Shown here piece after piece: positions 33,650 to 43,440 of a stretch of 64,000 nt of DNA (the first letter of the stretch is position 1; every line of letters begins with the position of its first letter). The position numbers and the translations under genes are program-made. The DNA lies in contig OX422202.1 in NCBI GenBank assembly GCA_949130485.1, positions 5,177,292 to 5,241,291 on the forward strand. Reading direction: 5' to 3'. The DNA is from Agelas oroides. Its lineage: Eukaryota > Porifera > Demospongiae > Agelasida > Agelasidae. Below the pieces are notes generated by a model. That model ran no database searches. It was not told the DNA's origin and was given only the letters and a program-made list of their open reading frames with translations.

Positions 33650-35820
33650 ATGTAGCATAGCTATAGGAGGTACACTACCTATACTAGGAATGTTTTTCCT
33701 GCCTACTGGAGCTTTGTCTAATGCCAAGAGGTGAAGCATGGAGTGCATGCAAAAGTTAGTCTGTGATAGCTAGCTGCTGCTATTGGTTTGAGCTATCTAT
33801 AGCCCTGCATGTAACAAGGCTACCAGTTTCCAATGGGTGTGTCTGCTTGCATGAATTAATTCTTTAACCCTTTAACTACGAATGACGACTATAGTCGTCA
33901 TCGAAATTCGGCCGCATGTTATCAGTTGGCGCAATCCGTTTTGAAGATAGGTTCTGCGCTAGCAGAAAGGGTGGGACAGGGGGAAGTGGGTGGGTCCACC
34001 GCCCTGGCTGACAATGCATGGTGACTGTTGCAGCTGGCTATAGAAAGGGCCTGGTCAGCACTGGATGGCCCGTTCTTCTGCCTTCTTGTACAAACGAGCG
34101 TATGAAACGGTCCTTTCACCTTGTAGGGACTCCATTTCTAGCTTTTTAGGCAGCTTTCAGTCCGGAGGAGCGCTCTCTGGTCGGAGGGCCCTGTTGAACG
34201 CTCGGTAATGAGTGGGTGTGGCCAGGGTCATGAACCTGCAAATCACCTCTGAAGGAAGCTGTGGGTCAAGTTTCTCAGGCTAACTCCAAGCAGAAGTGGA
34301 AATACAGGTGAAAGAAGGTGGGACAAGTCTACACAAGACCATTAGGGAAATTAATTTAGTATATAAAGGGTTAATTGGGGGATTGCGTAGCCTGCCCTAG
34401 ATTTTGATCAAGCTTTCTGAGAACCTTCTTGTTGGGGTTGCTAGTTTAAGGTCTTCAGATTTCCAATGATGCAGTTTTAGCATGGAGTGGAGCATTGCTG
34501 AAATACTTGGCATGCTTAGGGTAAGTTATCATCATAGTTGCCCAAACTGCACAGTCAAACCACATGCACATCCTTAGTACCATTGAAGGGCTATGGTATA
34601 CACATTACCCCTAATATTGACTGATGCAGTATGCACCCGTCTATGTGGCAACTGTAAGTAGTTGTAGCATGTACACTATTAATACAGAACCAGCTTACAC
34701 TGTGGAACAGCACAGAGTAGCAGCACATAGCAACATACTGTAGCAGATTTACAGCAGCACCGTAACAGCAGCGTAGAACAGGCTAACAAAATCAGGTTCA
34801 GCAGTAGTAAAAATTAGTCTAGTGTATGTTCTGTTACAGTAGAAAACTCTAACATTGATAGCATGTCACGTTTTTGGTTCCTGGAATGGTAAAAGAGAGC
34901 AAAGGTTGTTTGAAAGAGCTGAGCTCACAGTACGGTATATACCCTGTGGGTCTTACTGAGGATCTGGGAACAAGACTAGTCTGATTATCATCTCTTTCTT
35001 AGAAACGTAATTGCATTGTCATTTGCACATTATTCTAAATTCCAAATACTGTGTAGCTAGTGTAGCGAAGTTATTTGGACAGTGTAGGATAATTAGTAGC
35101 TAATGCATCTTGCGTAATGTAGATTGTGTTAGTGTTAGGTGACCTTATTTGTACATTTGGTTTTAGATTGGTTTTGGTTTTCCTAGTGCTTGTACCTAAC
35201 ACCTATGTATTATGCTTGCTGTATTCAGCTATTTCCTCCTGTCCTGCTGAGTGTGTGTCATGTGTTCTTTTGGCTGAATGGCCTAGGTCCCTCATGTTGT
35301 GCCTGTCACCTGTGAATCATCTGCGCTACTGGGGACAGTGGTTTACTTTGAGTTTTGTACATCCGTTCCTGTGTCTGTATTGAAGTAGTTCTGCTTGTAC
35401 TCATTTTCATTCATTGATTGCACTGACTCTAAGAGTTATTCCTGCAACTGCAACCCCATTGCGCTGTCCGGCAACACCGCTCCGGCGAGTTGCGCGCCAT
35501 GCTGTTACACTAGCTTATTTTCAAGGATGGACATCTTCATGTATCTTGTTTGTTGCTCATAACATGAAGGACCAGCCGTTGGCCAGCAGTCAGATACAGA
35601 AGTGCATGTATAGAACTGCATTCCAGTGTGCAATTAATGCAATGAAGACTCCCTTGCTGTTCACAAATCCACTTTGTATCCCGGTTTGAGAAGGCCTTCC
35701 AGTGTGTGGCTGTTTTTCGCAACTCGAAATATGTTGCTGCATATCTTATTGGACTAGCTATACTCACTACTATAGTTTGGCATAACACTAGCTTTGCTAC
35801 AGTACTTCCAAAACCCTTCT
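33650..35820. repeat. Duplicated block C (older, partial copy)
   Basis: Collinear with about 37220-39400 (block A) and about 54870-56550 (block B). Shared anchors in order are GGAATGTTTTTC followed by TGCCTACTGGAGCTT, CAGTCAAACCACA, TCAGGTTCAGCAGTAGTAA, CACGTTTTTGGTTCCTGG, GGACATCTTCATGTAT and TTCCAGTGT with TTTTTCGCAAC. It is more diverged than A is from B. It lacks the TAGTCTCG transposon of A and B and carries its own TTAA-type element at 33868-34370. No gene is recognised in it. Confidence 0.8.
33868..34370. mobile_element. piggyBac-like MITE flanked by TTAA
   Basis: The element starts CCCTTTA and ends TAAAGGG, and both ends abut TTAA (33864-33867 and 34371-34374), the signature of piggyBac insertion. 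Just inside the left end, at 33882-33901, is a perfect 20-bp palindrome centred on ACTATAGT. No transposase is present in 503 bp, so this is a non-autonomous copy sitting inside block C. Confidence 0.75.
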
Positions 35821-36296
35821 ATATATGCACACAACAAATGCAAGGCATAGTTGGCAAAATGGCACAACATGTATGGATGGTGTGAAAGTATCGTGTTGTC
35901 ATTCCCATCTTGTTTGTCTGGTTTTTGAAGATTCCATCCCTACATGTGCTTGTTTTCATTCAGAAAACTTTTTTTTGACTTCTTTATACACCTTTACTTT
36001 TATATCCTCCCTTCCTTGCTTGTCTATTTTTTTGGCATACCCCTTAGGCTACAGTCTCTTTTCATTATTTTTTTCTTCTCTTGTATACTATAGCTATATG
36101 CTGTTCTGTATCAACGCGATGTACTACGGGAAATTCGCAGTGCCTCTGTTGGTACTATAGCTAAGCCAAGAGAGGCATTGAAGTAATTATAACTTGCATC
36201 GTTTAGTAGGGAACGATCTGCGTAAGTTCGTAGCCCTAGCAATGAAAACCTGGGTGATGGCTTGCAAACGGGGCCGGTGGTTTGTGCATACACGTA
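35821..36296. other. Junction between blocks C and A
   Basis: Unique sequence with no gene recognised. The abrupt loss of A/B similarity upstream of 36297 marks the left breakpoint of block A. Confidence 0.45.
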
Positions 36297-36297
36297 A

Positions 36298-36976
36298 GGC
36301 TTTGATAGTAGCCTTGACAAGAATGAGTGTGCAGAAAATCCATTATGCAAGTGTGAAGTTGGAGGGGATGACTCTAACACATTCAATGCAACTAAACCTC
36401 TTTTAAGACTTCTTCACAATAGTGTAAGTTCTGTGCATCTAATGAGTGTTGCCTATTTTAAACTGTATATAGAGGTTTTCACATTTACTTCTGAATCTTG
36501 GTATTTACACACGATCATACACACAGGTTCACATTATTGTTGGCATTGGGTATTTTATGTCTAATCTTGGTGAAAACAAGAAGGGGGTAATGGCTGATGT
36601 TGCTGCCTCCCCAAATGATCCGAAATTCATCAACCATCATACCATGATTGACTGCATCTTGGAGGAGTGGGTTCGAGGCCATCCTGATGCAGATTATCCT
36701 CCTAATATACCAAGCAAATTGAAGGGACACCAGAAAGATGGATACATCGTTCCATTCTATACGCTCTTCAAACATAAGGATATGTTCGACACTGCAGACA
36801 ATTTTGGCTACTCCTGCAACCTTCCGAATATCACAGTATCTGGCCATACACCAACACCTGCAGGGCCTGGAGGGCTGGTATTACTTGTAGTATTTGGAAT
36901 ATCTGGAACAGTACTTTTCACTGGAATTTTGTTATGCCTTTTTTTGCTTTGTTGTTGGTGCAGCAATAGTGAGTAG
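36298..36976 (+). pseudogene. Truncated tyrosinase copy, CuB end and membrane anchor
   Basis: Two exons remain. 36298-36423 ends CTTCACAATAGT before a GTAAGT donor. 36527-36976 starts GTTCACATT after ACACAG. Together they encode LHNSVHIIVGIG, the CuB motif FINHHTMIDCILEEW and a C-terminal membrane span (LLVVFGISGTVLFTGILLCLF) followed by CSNSE. The copper A half and the start are missing because the duplication begins mid-exon. In the CuB motif this copy has NDPKF where the other copy (53434-54641) has NDPIF. It is probably not expressed as a working enzyme. Confidence 0.88.
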
Positions 36977-37445
36977 TCAGGCTATTTGACAAACCTTGCA
37001 GTTTTTTAGGCTAGCTCTTATAGAGTACATTAAATGTAGGGTTGTATGAAAATGTTACAAATTTGTTTTTTGCTGCAGTGTGCTATTTACCTTTAGCTTG
37101 CATTCTTATAAGTGAAGTCCACATGTTTGCTGTATGCAAAAGTAACAGTATAGTATAAGATGGTGAATATATATGAGCATGTATGTAATAAGGTGGTTTA
37201 TTATGCAACATACATTAATACACAGGAGGTACACCACCTATATTAGGAATGTTTTTCTTGCCTGCTGGAGCTTCGCCTAATGGCCAGAGATGAAGCCAGA
37301 TCTGTGAGTGCATGCAAAAGATAATTATACTTGCTGCTGTTGGATTGCCCTGTAAAGACTAAAGAGGCTACATTTGAGCCACTTTGGACACTTTTCCGTG
37401 TCTACTTGGATGGATTTGTTGACCTTGGGGGGGGTGGGACTTAGG

Positions 37446-37505
37446 TAGCCTTGATCCCAGGCTCTCTCCCACCGGTTTTGAGGAGAGAGCCTGGGATCAA
37501 GGCTA
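37446..37505. repeat. Perfect 24-bp inverted repeat, also in block B
   Basis: TAGCCTTGATCCCAGGCTCT pairs perfectly with its complement across a 12-bp loop. The matching site in block B (about 55113-55172) has one mismatch. The TAG...CTA ends and CCCAG core resemble the TAGTCTCG transposon ends. Confidence 0.85.
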
Positions 37506-38159
37506 GTGTTTAGGTTGCATGCTTTAGATTTGATCAAGGTTTCTGTGCAACTTTTTGGTGGGAGTTACAAGGTCTTCAAATTTCTAATGCTTATAGCTAG
37601 TAAGTTGTTATCTTAGTTGCCCAAACTGCACAGTCAAACCACAGGCACATTGAAGGCCTACGGTATACAAATTACCCCTATTATGGACTGATGCAGTATA
37701 CACCTGTCTATGTGGCAACTGTAAGTAGTTGTAGCATGTACACTATTAATACAGAACCAGTACACTGGGGAACAGCACAGAGTAGCAGCACACAGCAACA
37801 TACTGTAGCAGCACAGTAACAGCAACAGAGAACAAGCTAACAAAATCAGGTTCAGCAGTAGTAAAAATTAGTCTGGTGTATGTTCTGTTGCAGTAGAAAG
37901 CCCTAAGATTGAAATCATATGTCACGTTTTTGGTTCCTGGAATGGTAGAAGAGAACAAAGGTAGGTTGGAAGTAGTCATTATTGGGTCTTATTGCAGTCT
38001 GGTTCCTAGGCGCTCAGTACGGTATACACCCTGGGAGACTTGCTGAGGGTCTGGGAACAAGACTAGTCTTATTGCTGATTATACATAAACTTAATTGTAT
38101 TGTCATTACCACATTATTTCTAAATTCCCAATACTGTGTAGCTAGCTTATTTTCGCAGA

Positions 38160-38682
38160 CAACACATTATTTTTTGTACTGTCCCATTCTTTTGCGCAAT
38201 TTTTGATATTTTGTGCAAAATCCTTAGCAAAGTGCAAAAAGTTAAGTAAAAATCTTGTAAATATTTAGCACACTGCCTAAATTTAGGCAGCACATCATCC
38301 AAACTTTTATCAATAAATGCCTGTATATTTTGCTTCAAAATTGATGAGATGCCTAAATTTAGGCACATCCAGACACAAATTACACTACAGGTGCCTAAAT
38401 TTAGGCAGGGCATATTTATGTGCACCATTTAGACTACCTCCATAGCATGGATGCCTAAATTTAGGCAGGCACTGCTAAAGATCAGAAGACCTTATAAATT
38501 ATGGCTGCCTAAATTTAGGCATCCTTATGTACTTAAAATTTGACAAAAGTGCCTAAATTTAGGCAGCTTCACTAAAGATTTGAACAAGTCAAGCCATTTA
38601 TGGAGAAAAATCCTAAACATTTAGAGAAATAAGATCAAGTTCCTGCAAAAGAGAATGGGACGATAAAAAAGATAATGTGTTG
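38160..38682. mobile_element. Inverted-repeat transposon with six internal palindromes; absent from block B
   Basis: The ends are CAACACATTAT...GTCCCATTCT and AGAATGGGAC...ATAATGTGTTG, inverted repeats of about 35 bp with small indels. Inside, the 14-bp palindrome GCCTAAATTTAGGC occurs six times, at 38275, 38351, 38393, 38453, 38507 and 38551. Block B reads straight through (TTATTTTCACGGACGGACA at about 55820), so this is a genuine insertion into block A after duplication. No protein is encoded. Confidence 0.88.
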
Positions 38683-38859
38683 GACGGACATCTTCATGTA
38701 TACCTACATTCCAGTGTGTAATTAATGCAATGAAGACTTCGTGACCTTTCTACAAGCTAGCTCCAGCCAACATTGGCAGAAACAAACTGGAATTATGCTA
38801 GTGTGCGTAGAGGCACCTCTCTGCTATTTACAAATGTACTTAGTATCCTGGTGTGAGAG

Positions 38860-39262
38860 TAGTCTCGTTCCCAGACCGCATTTTTCGCGCGCACCCGCCA
38901 GAAAAAAGGGTCTGGTGAACTGCCTATTCCGTTTTCGTTCAAGTGCGCCGGAATGCTGGCGCATTGTTCTTTTCTAATTTAACGCTTGACGTCATCGAAG
39001 ATTGCATTCCACATTGTGTGCCAACGATCTACTAGCGAAATGGACATTGATCGGGCAACCCTAGCTGCCGTGAGTAGACTAGGCTATTGTATCTATCGAA
39101 AGGAGCACGAGTAGGCTGTCTAGGAGTTTGCTGTTTACTAGAGCGCTTTTGAATTTACAATCCAGTTGACGTGATGTCACGGTAGTTTTGGAACCAAAAC
39201 GGTATAGGCAGTTTACCAGACTACTTTCCCTCTCGGCGAAAAGTTGTCTGGGCACGAGACTA
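38860..39262. mobile_element. TAGTCTCG-family MITE in block A
   Basis: 403 bp from TAGTCTCGTTCCCAGACC to GTCTGGGCACGAGACTA. It is flanked by GTGTGAGAG on the left and GTGTGAAAG on the right, a 9-bp target duplication with one change. The empty site survives in block C (GGTTTGAGAAGGCC near 35683). It is non-coding and the twin of 56005-56407. Confidence 0.9.
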
Positions 39263-39627
39263 GTGTGAAAGTGCCTTCCAGTGTTGCGACTGTTTTTCGC
39301 AACCTTGTTGTGGGATGAGACTCGTGATAAGTTGCCGCATATTTTAGTACAATTTTTTATGACTACTCACTACAGTTATAAAACTAATCATGTAAAGAAC
39401 ATACTATACAGTACTATCATTTTTTTGAAAGTGTTTTTAAAACCCTCCAGGCTTCATAATCAGAAAGTCACTTACAGTTCATCCCATACAAAGCCTTATC
39501 TTTTGCAGTAAGTCACCTGGGAAAGAGTCTAGGAATAGCTCTGCCCTTCTCTACTTCTGTATTACCCTCTGTTTGATGACTCAGTTGATAGCACACAGTG
39601 CAGCAGCTGGGCTTAATTAAAATACTA

Positions 39628-40001
39628 CAGTGGCACACCGCTTAACGGATACCCCTCAACAACGGAAACCCATGATATAACTGACAATTCTGAAAGTCCC
39701 GACCGTTTCTCCATAAAATTTCCATACATTAGAAACCGCTGAATAGCGGACATCCATTACTCCGTATAATGGACACTTTTTGCGCTCCCAATTGTATGCA
39801 AACACTACATAACGACCCCGATTCAGTGGACATTCAATGACCTTGACCTTTTCAGCTAGATTGTCCACCATCACTGCTGGAGTTAACAATTTTACATTAT
39901 ATTAGCGCTGTTACTGATAGTACTAGCCTCTGCTTCGCCTTCCCTGCCAGCGTACAGCAACTGAGAACGTAGCCACGTTGTGCTCAACAGCCTGATTATG
40001 C
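39628..40001. mobile_element. pogo/Tigger-like MITE, truncated by the block A deletion
   Basis: Starts TA|CAGTGGCACACCGCTTAACG and follows the 56779-57250 element until GATTATGCA, where the sequence jumps to TATGCTGTGT. That junction removes the right end of the element together with 1.6 kb of gene sequence. Confidence 0.85.
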
Positions 40002-40089
40002 ATATGCTGTGTATATTAACTATGTCCATATGAACATCTGAATTCCATAAATGGCAGTTCTAAATGACGGTATACATGTGACACTGTAC

Positions 40090-41799
40090 CTCAAACTCTT
40101 TGGGATCAAACAGGTGCTTGAAGATTACAACCCTCTCAGACTTGAGTCGCTTTGGTCCCTCCACATTGCGTTCTCTCCAGTCCAGCAGCCTACAGGAAGT
40201 GCACACATACAGAGTTATGTATATACAATAGCATCATTTGTGATGTCACAGCTGCCGTATTCCTGCACACTTTAGTTCTAAACTGCAGTTGTGCAGTAAG
40301 ATATTTGAGCACTATTTCATCTCTTAACTTGCTAAGGCATGCCCTGCTAATGCTATAGCACTGTAGTCCAAACTTTAGTGCTATTGTATATCCTTTGCTC
40401 AGCATAAATGTTTCATAAATAAAAAGAACTACTGAAGAAAGGCAAACTTGTAAGGTGCTCTGCCTGTGGACACTCTTTAATGAGAGAATAGATAGACCTA
40501 CAGAATATTTTGATCCAAGTCCAATTTATGTGTGCTTTAAAAAATGTCAAACACTCACTTTTCTTGTCCTCCTTTCTTCTTGCTCTTCTTGGTCTTCTTC
40601 TTCTTCTTCTTCAGTGCTGGATTGTAGTCTCCCTTCATCTGGAACTGGGCCTTTGAAGCCAAACAACAATGATGAGACAAGAGATAAGGAAACACAAATA
40701 AAATGGTCGGATGAACGGCAACAAAATAAAATGGTTGGATGAACGGCAACACAAATAAAGTGGTTGGACGAACAGCAACACAAATAAAGTGGTTGGACGA
40801 ACAGCAACACAAATAAAGTGGTTGGACGAACAGCAACACAAATAAAGTGGTTGGATGAACAGCAACACAAATAAAGTGTTTGGATGAACAGCAATACAAA
40901 TAAAATGGTTGGACGAACAGCAGCACAAATAAAATGGTTGGACAAACAGCAGCACAAATAAAGTGGTTGGATGAACAGCAACACTAATAAAGTGGTTGGA
41001 CGAACAGCAACACTAATAAAGTGGTTGGATGAACAGTAAAATTCCACCTTCAAAATGACATGATGCCAGGGTGCTACAAAATCTATACCAATCTACCAAA
41101 TTCAATTCCCTTGAGTGTCATGTTATCACGTGCTACGATATTTTTTATTTGCAACATTTCGATCACACCCTGACAACTCAGGCAACTCAGAGGTAGTTAC
41201 CTGAGTTGTCCGAAGAAGATTACCAGTGGGATCAAAACGTTGCATATAAAAATTTGGCCAACTACCATGAAAGTCTAAGATCCATCATTGAATAAATTTA
41301 TTTCCTCTTCAATATCTCCAGCTAACCGTATTGGTTATGTAGCAGATCAGTTTTCACAGTGGGAGGTACTCAGGAATGCATATGTTGTTAGATGAACAGC
41401 AACACAAATAAAAATGGTTGTGTGAACAGTAAAATTAAAATCACATGGTAGTCGCAGCTGACCTGCTGGACAGTGATGGTGTGTTCCCTGTGTGTGCTTT
41501 GATCCAGCAGCTGTAACGCCAGGTCTACTGACTCAATCTGCAGAGAACACAGGATAGGATCGATGCCATACCACAGTGGCACCATGATAGGCCATACTAA
41601 CAACCCGGCACTGTACAAGTATTTTACGTACACTGGTGAGAAAGTCTCGTGAGTTTGGTGCTGACCACTTTAAACTAGCTAAATGGCTGCTGCACATGAG
41701 TACATAGCCAGCTAGTAAAAATGTACATTCAGGTAGCAGTATTGCCCACCTCCTTTAACTCCCCATTCACATCTTCATACAGTTTGACCTTTGGTTCAC
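40090..41799 (-). pseudogene. Partial HTATSF1 copy, exons 6-9 only
   Basis: Equivalents of exon 9 (40090-40189), exon 8 (40559-40650), exon 7 (41463-41537) and exon 6 (about 41726-41799) of the gene at 57345-63627 are present with their splice acceptors. Exons 7-9 still read open. The 3' end of exon 6 is altered: the GDGLCCYLK codons are disturbed and the GC donor is lost. Exons 1-5 lie beyond the duplication and exons 10-11 were deleted, so RRM1 and the second RRM are both incomplete. No start codon context is present; this is a gene relic. Confidence 0.87.
40690..41035. repeat. 29-bp satellite in the HTATSF1 relic, about 12 units
   Basis: The unit AAATAAAGTGGTTGGACGAACAGCAACAC, in variable versions, is repeated about 12 times inside the relic of intron 7. 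Block B has about twice as many units (59440-60185), so the array has changed length since duplication. Confidence 0.92.
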
Positions 41800-41814
41800 C
41801 TATGAAATTAGAAT

Positions 41815-42025
41815 ACCCACACATACATACATACATACATACATACATGCATACATATACATACATTTTCATACATGGATACATATATCTGCCCCTCCCT
41901 TCCTCCTCACCTTTCCTGCTTCTCCCTTTCCATCTCCTCTCCCCGCTTTCCTTCCCTCCCCTCCCCTCCCCTCCCCTCCCCTCCCCTCCCCTCTCTCTCC
42001 CTTTCCCCTTCCTTTCTTCTTCTCC
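41815..42025. repeat. CATA microsatellite and CT/CCCT-rich tract
   Basis: ACATACAT runs at 41818-41870 are followed by a pyrimidine tract rich in CCCTCCCCTC to about 42025. Block B has the CATA run at 61340-61414 and the pyrimidine tract about 320 bp further right. The tract marks the fading right edge of block A. Confidence 0.9.
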
Positions 42026-42070
42026 CATTCTTAATTTGCTTATCTTTTATGCAAACAAATGTAGTTGGAG

Positions 42071-43158
42071 CTAATTAACCCTCGGCGCGCATGCGCAGCG
42101 AGGGTTACGGTACTTGGTCTGTGTGTCTGTCTGTCTGTCTGTATGTCTGTTACTCAACATCTCACTTTATACGTGATTATTCGTGCCACAAACGATACTA
42201 ACCTTCTCAGCGGCGGATGAAGGTCGAAATTTTAAGCGATTTTCTCTGAAAATGCTTCGTTGCGAAGCTAGAGTGTTTCCTGTTAGTACGGCTACATGAT
42301 AAGTCGGCCATTTTTTACTCCGCGGAAAACGCGCATGCGTATGAATCTGGACCACGTGGCTAGCGGCGATTTTGTTCTTGGGAGGGACGTTCTTTGCGAG
42401 TTCGATTATTGGCCATTGGCAGTATGTATGCCTCCAACAAAGGTATGCCCGCAGTGTACAGCTGCTGTACCTGTAAGACGGAAGACATGTGAACGCTGTG
42501 ATCATGTCTTTCGATCCAAACGAAAAGCAGAGTGTAATTTGCGAGCGAAAGCTTTGAAACGTATGAGATCAGTAGAATCAGATAGTGTGAAATCAGCTAG
42601 GAAAGCTAAAGATAAGTTGCACAAGGCCTGTGAAAGAGCGTCAGAAACTCGTGAGCGAACTTTGTATAGGCAGGAACAAAACAGAATGCACATGGCAAGC
42701 ATGAGAGACTCTGAAACCTTTGAGCAAACTGTGCAGAGGAAAGAGCGAGATAGAATGCACAAAGTAAGCATGAGATAGTTATTATTGCTAAGTCATAACT
42801 TAGTCACTGTGCTGTGTCATGTGTGTATAAATAGTAACAATGATGTATTGCTGCTCTAAATATAGTATAGATGTAATGACCACAATGCAATGTCATATTG
42901 CATAGCTGTGTTAATGTAGGTTGCATGATGTCAAATAACCGCAATGTACTGCACTGTGTTAATATTAGGCCCAAGTGCCTAGCTGTCAGAACAGATTCGA
43001 GGACAGACAGTTAGGAATGAATTAATATCAAAAAGCGTGCCATATCAACTCGAGAGCAAACATCATGATACTATTGTTCACGAGACAGTGATCGATTCTA
43101 GTTAACACACAAGTACAATCACATGCACTGCTGCGCCAAGGGTTTGGCACTTCAGTGC
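42071..43158 (+). mobile_element. Insertion carrying an STPR-like reading frame
   Basis: Delimited by comparison with the intact Pmp gene. The left edge has a GC-rich hairpin (CCCTCGGCGCGCATGCGCAG pairing with its own tail GCGAGGG), then TCTG repeats. The right edge has a small hairpin GGCACTTCAGTGCC. It encodes the protein at 42428-42778. Comparable proteins with a CxxC pair and 23-residue repeats occur at the front of Helitron-like transposon polyproteins in sponges and cnidarians. A Helitron relation is inferred; no Rep or helicase is present and ends typical of Helitrons were not proven. Confidence 0.55.
42428..42778 (+). CDS. Short zinc-ribbon protein with 23-residue STPR-like repeats (116 aa)
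   Basis: The frame is open from 42296, but the start MPPTKVCPQC at 42428 is preferred because related proteins begin there. An N-terminal CPQC...CERC pair (residues 6-26) could bind zinc. A basic linker follows (FRSKRKAECNLRAKALKR). Then come two clear repeats of 23 residues (ASETRERTLYRQEQNRMHM and SETFEQTVQRKERDRMHK) and a partial third before it (ERA...). The pattern resembles STPR DNA-binding repeats. The protein stops after the second repeat, whereas relatives usually have many more, so it is probably a truncated piece of a transposon protein rather than a host gene. Confidence 0.5.
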   Translation: MPPTKVCPQCTAAVPVRRKTCERCDHVFRSKRKAECNLRAKALKRMRSVESDSVKSARKAKDKLHKACERASETRERTLYRQEQNRMHMASMRDSETFEQTVQRKERDRMHKVSMR

Positions 43159-43440
43159 CTTTCATTGAAACATTTTTTTATCCCCCTGGATAAAAAAATG
43201 TCCTTACAGTGTTTGTAGCTGGGCTATACCTGGACCTTCGCATTCAGACATGTTTCTTTGATGGAATGAATGTGTATTCCAAAACTTGGCTTCAGTTTAC
43301 ATTCCCTGTCTACATATGGCTCTTGGTGTTTCTGATTGCAGTCTCCAGCCACTACTCAAGTACAGTTGCCAAGCTCATAGGAAGTATCAACCCAATATCA
43401 GTTCTTGTTACACTCTTTCTCCTCCCATACCCCAAACAAA

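Larger units (their letters stand above)
36297..42010. repeat. Segmental duplication, block A
   Basis: Collinear and highly similar to block B (53971-61430). It begins in the middle of a tyrosinase exon and ends in the intron 5 polypyrimidine tract of HTATSF1. It carries a private 523-bp insertion at 38160-38682 and a private deletion equivalent to 57154-58770 of block B, which removes HTATSF1 exons 10-11. Because B keeps the complete gene and the upstream tyrosinase exon, A is the derived, truncated copy. Confidence 0.93.
42039..43440 (+). pseudogene. Pmp-family multipass fragment split by an insertion
   Basis: 42039-42070 (CTTATCTTTTATGCAAACA) matches codons for LIFYANMVG of the 6533-11398 gene. 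The match resumes at about 43160 and runs to about 43440, encoding GIQTCFF-DGM, LQFTFPVYIWLLVFLIAVSS and ISVLVTLFLLPYPK. The two parts are neighbours in the parent, so about 1.09 kb was inserted between them. No start, ectodomain or tail remains. The hinge segment at 43170-43201 has become a perfect hairpin. Confidence 0.87.

Noticed and set aside
35126..35689. Hydrophobic and Pro-rich frames in block C
   Set aside because: The region is collinear with non-coding parts of blocks A and B, and the frames are not conserved there.
40547..41053. Cys-rich repeat frames in block A
   Set aside because: Same intronic satellite in the duplicated relic; no independent coding evidence.
41729..42028. Arg/Gly/Glu-rich 99-aa minus-strand frame
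   Set aside because: Arises from the CCCT tract and CATA microsatellite next to the exon 6 relic.
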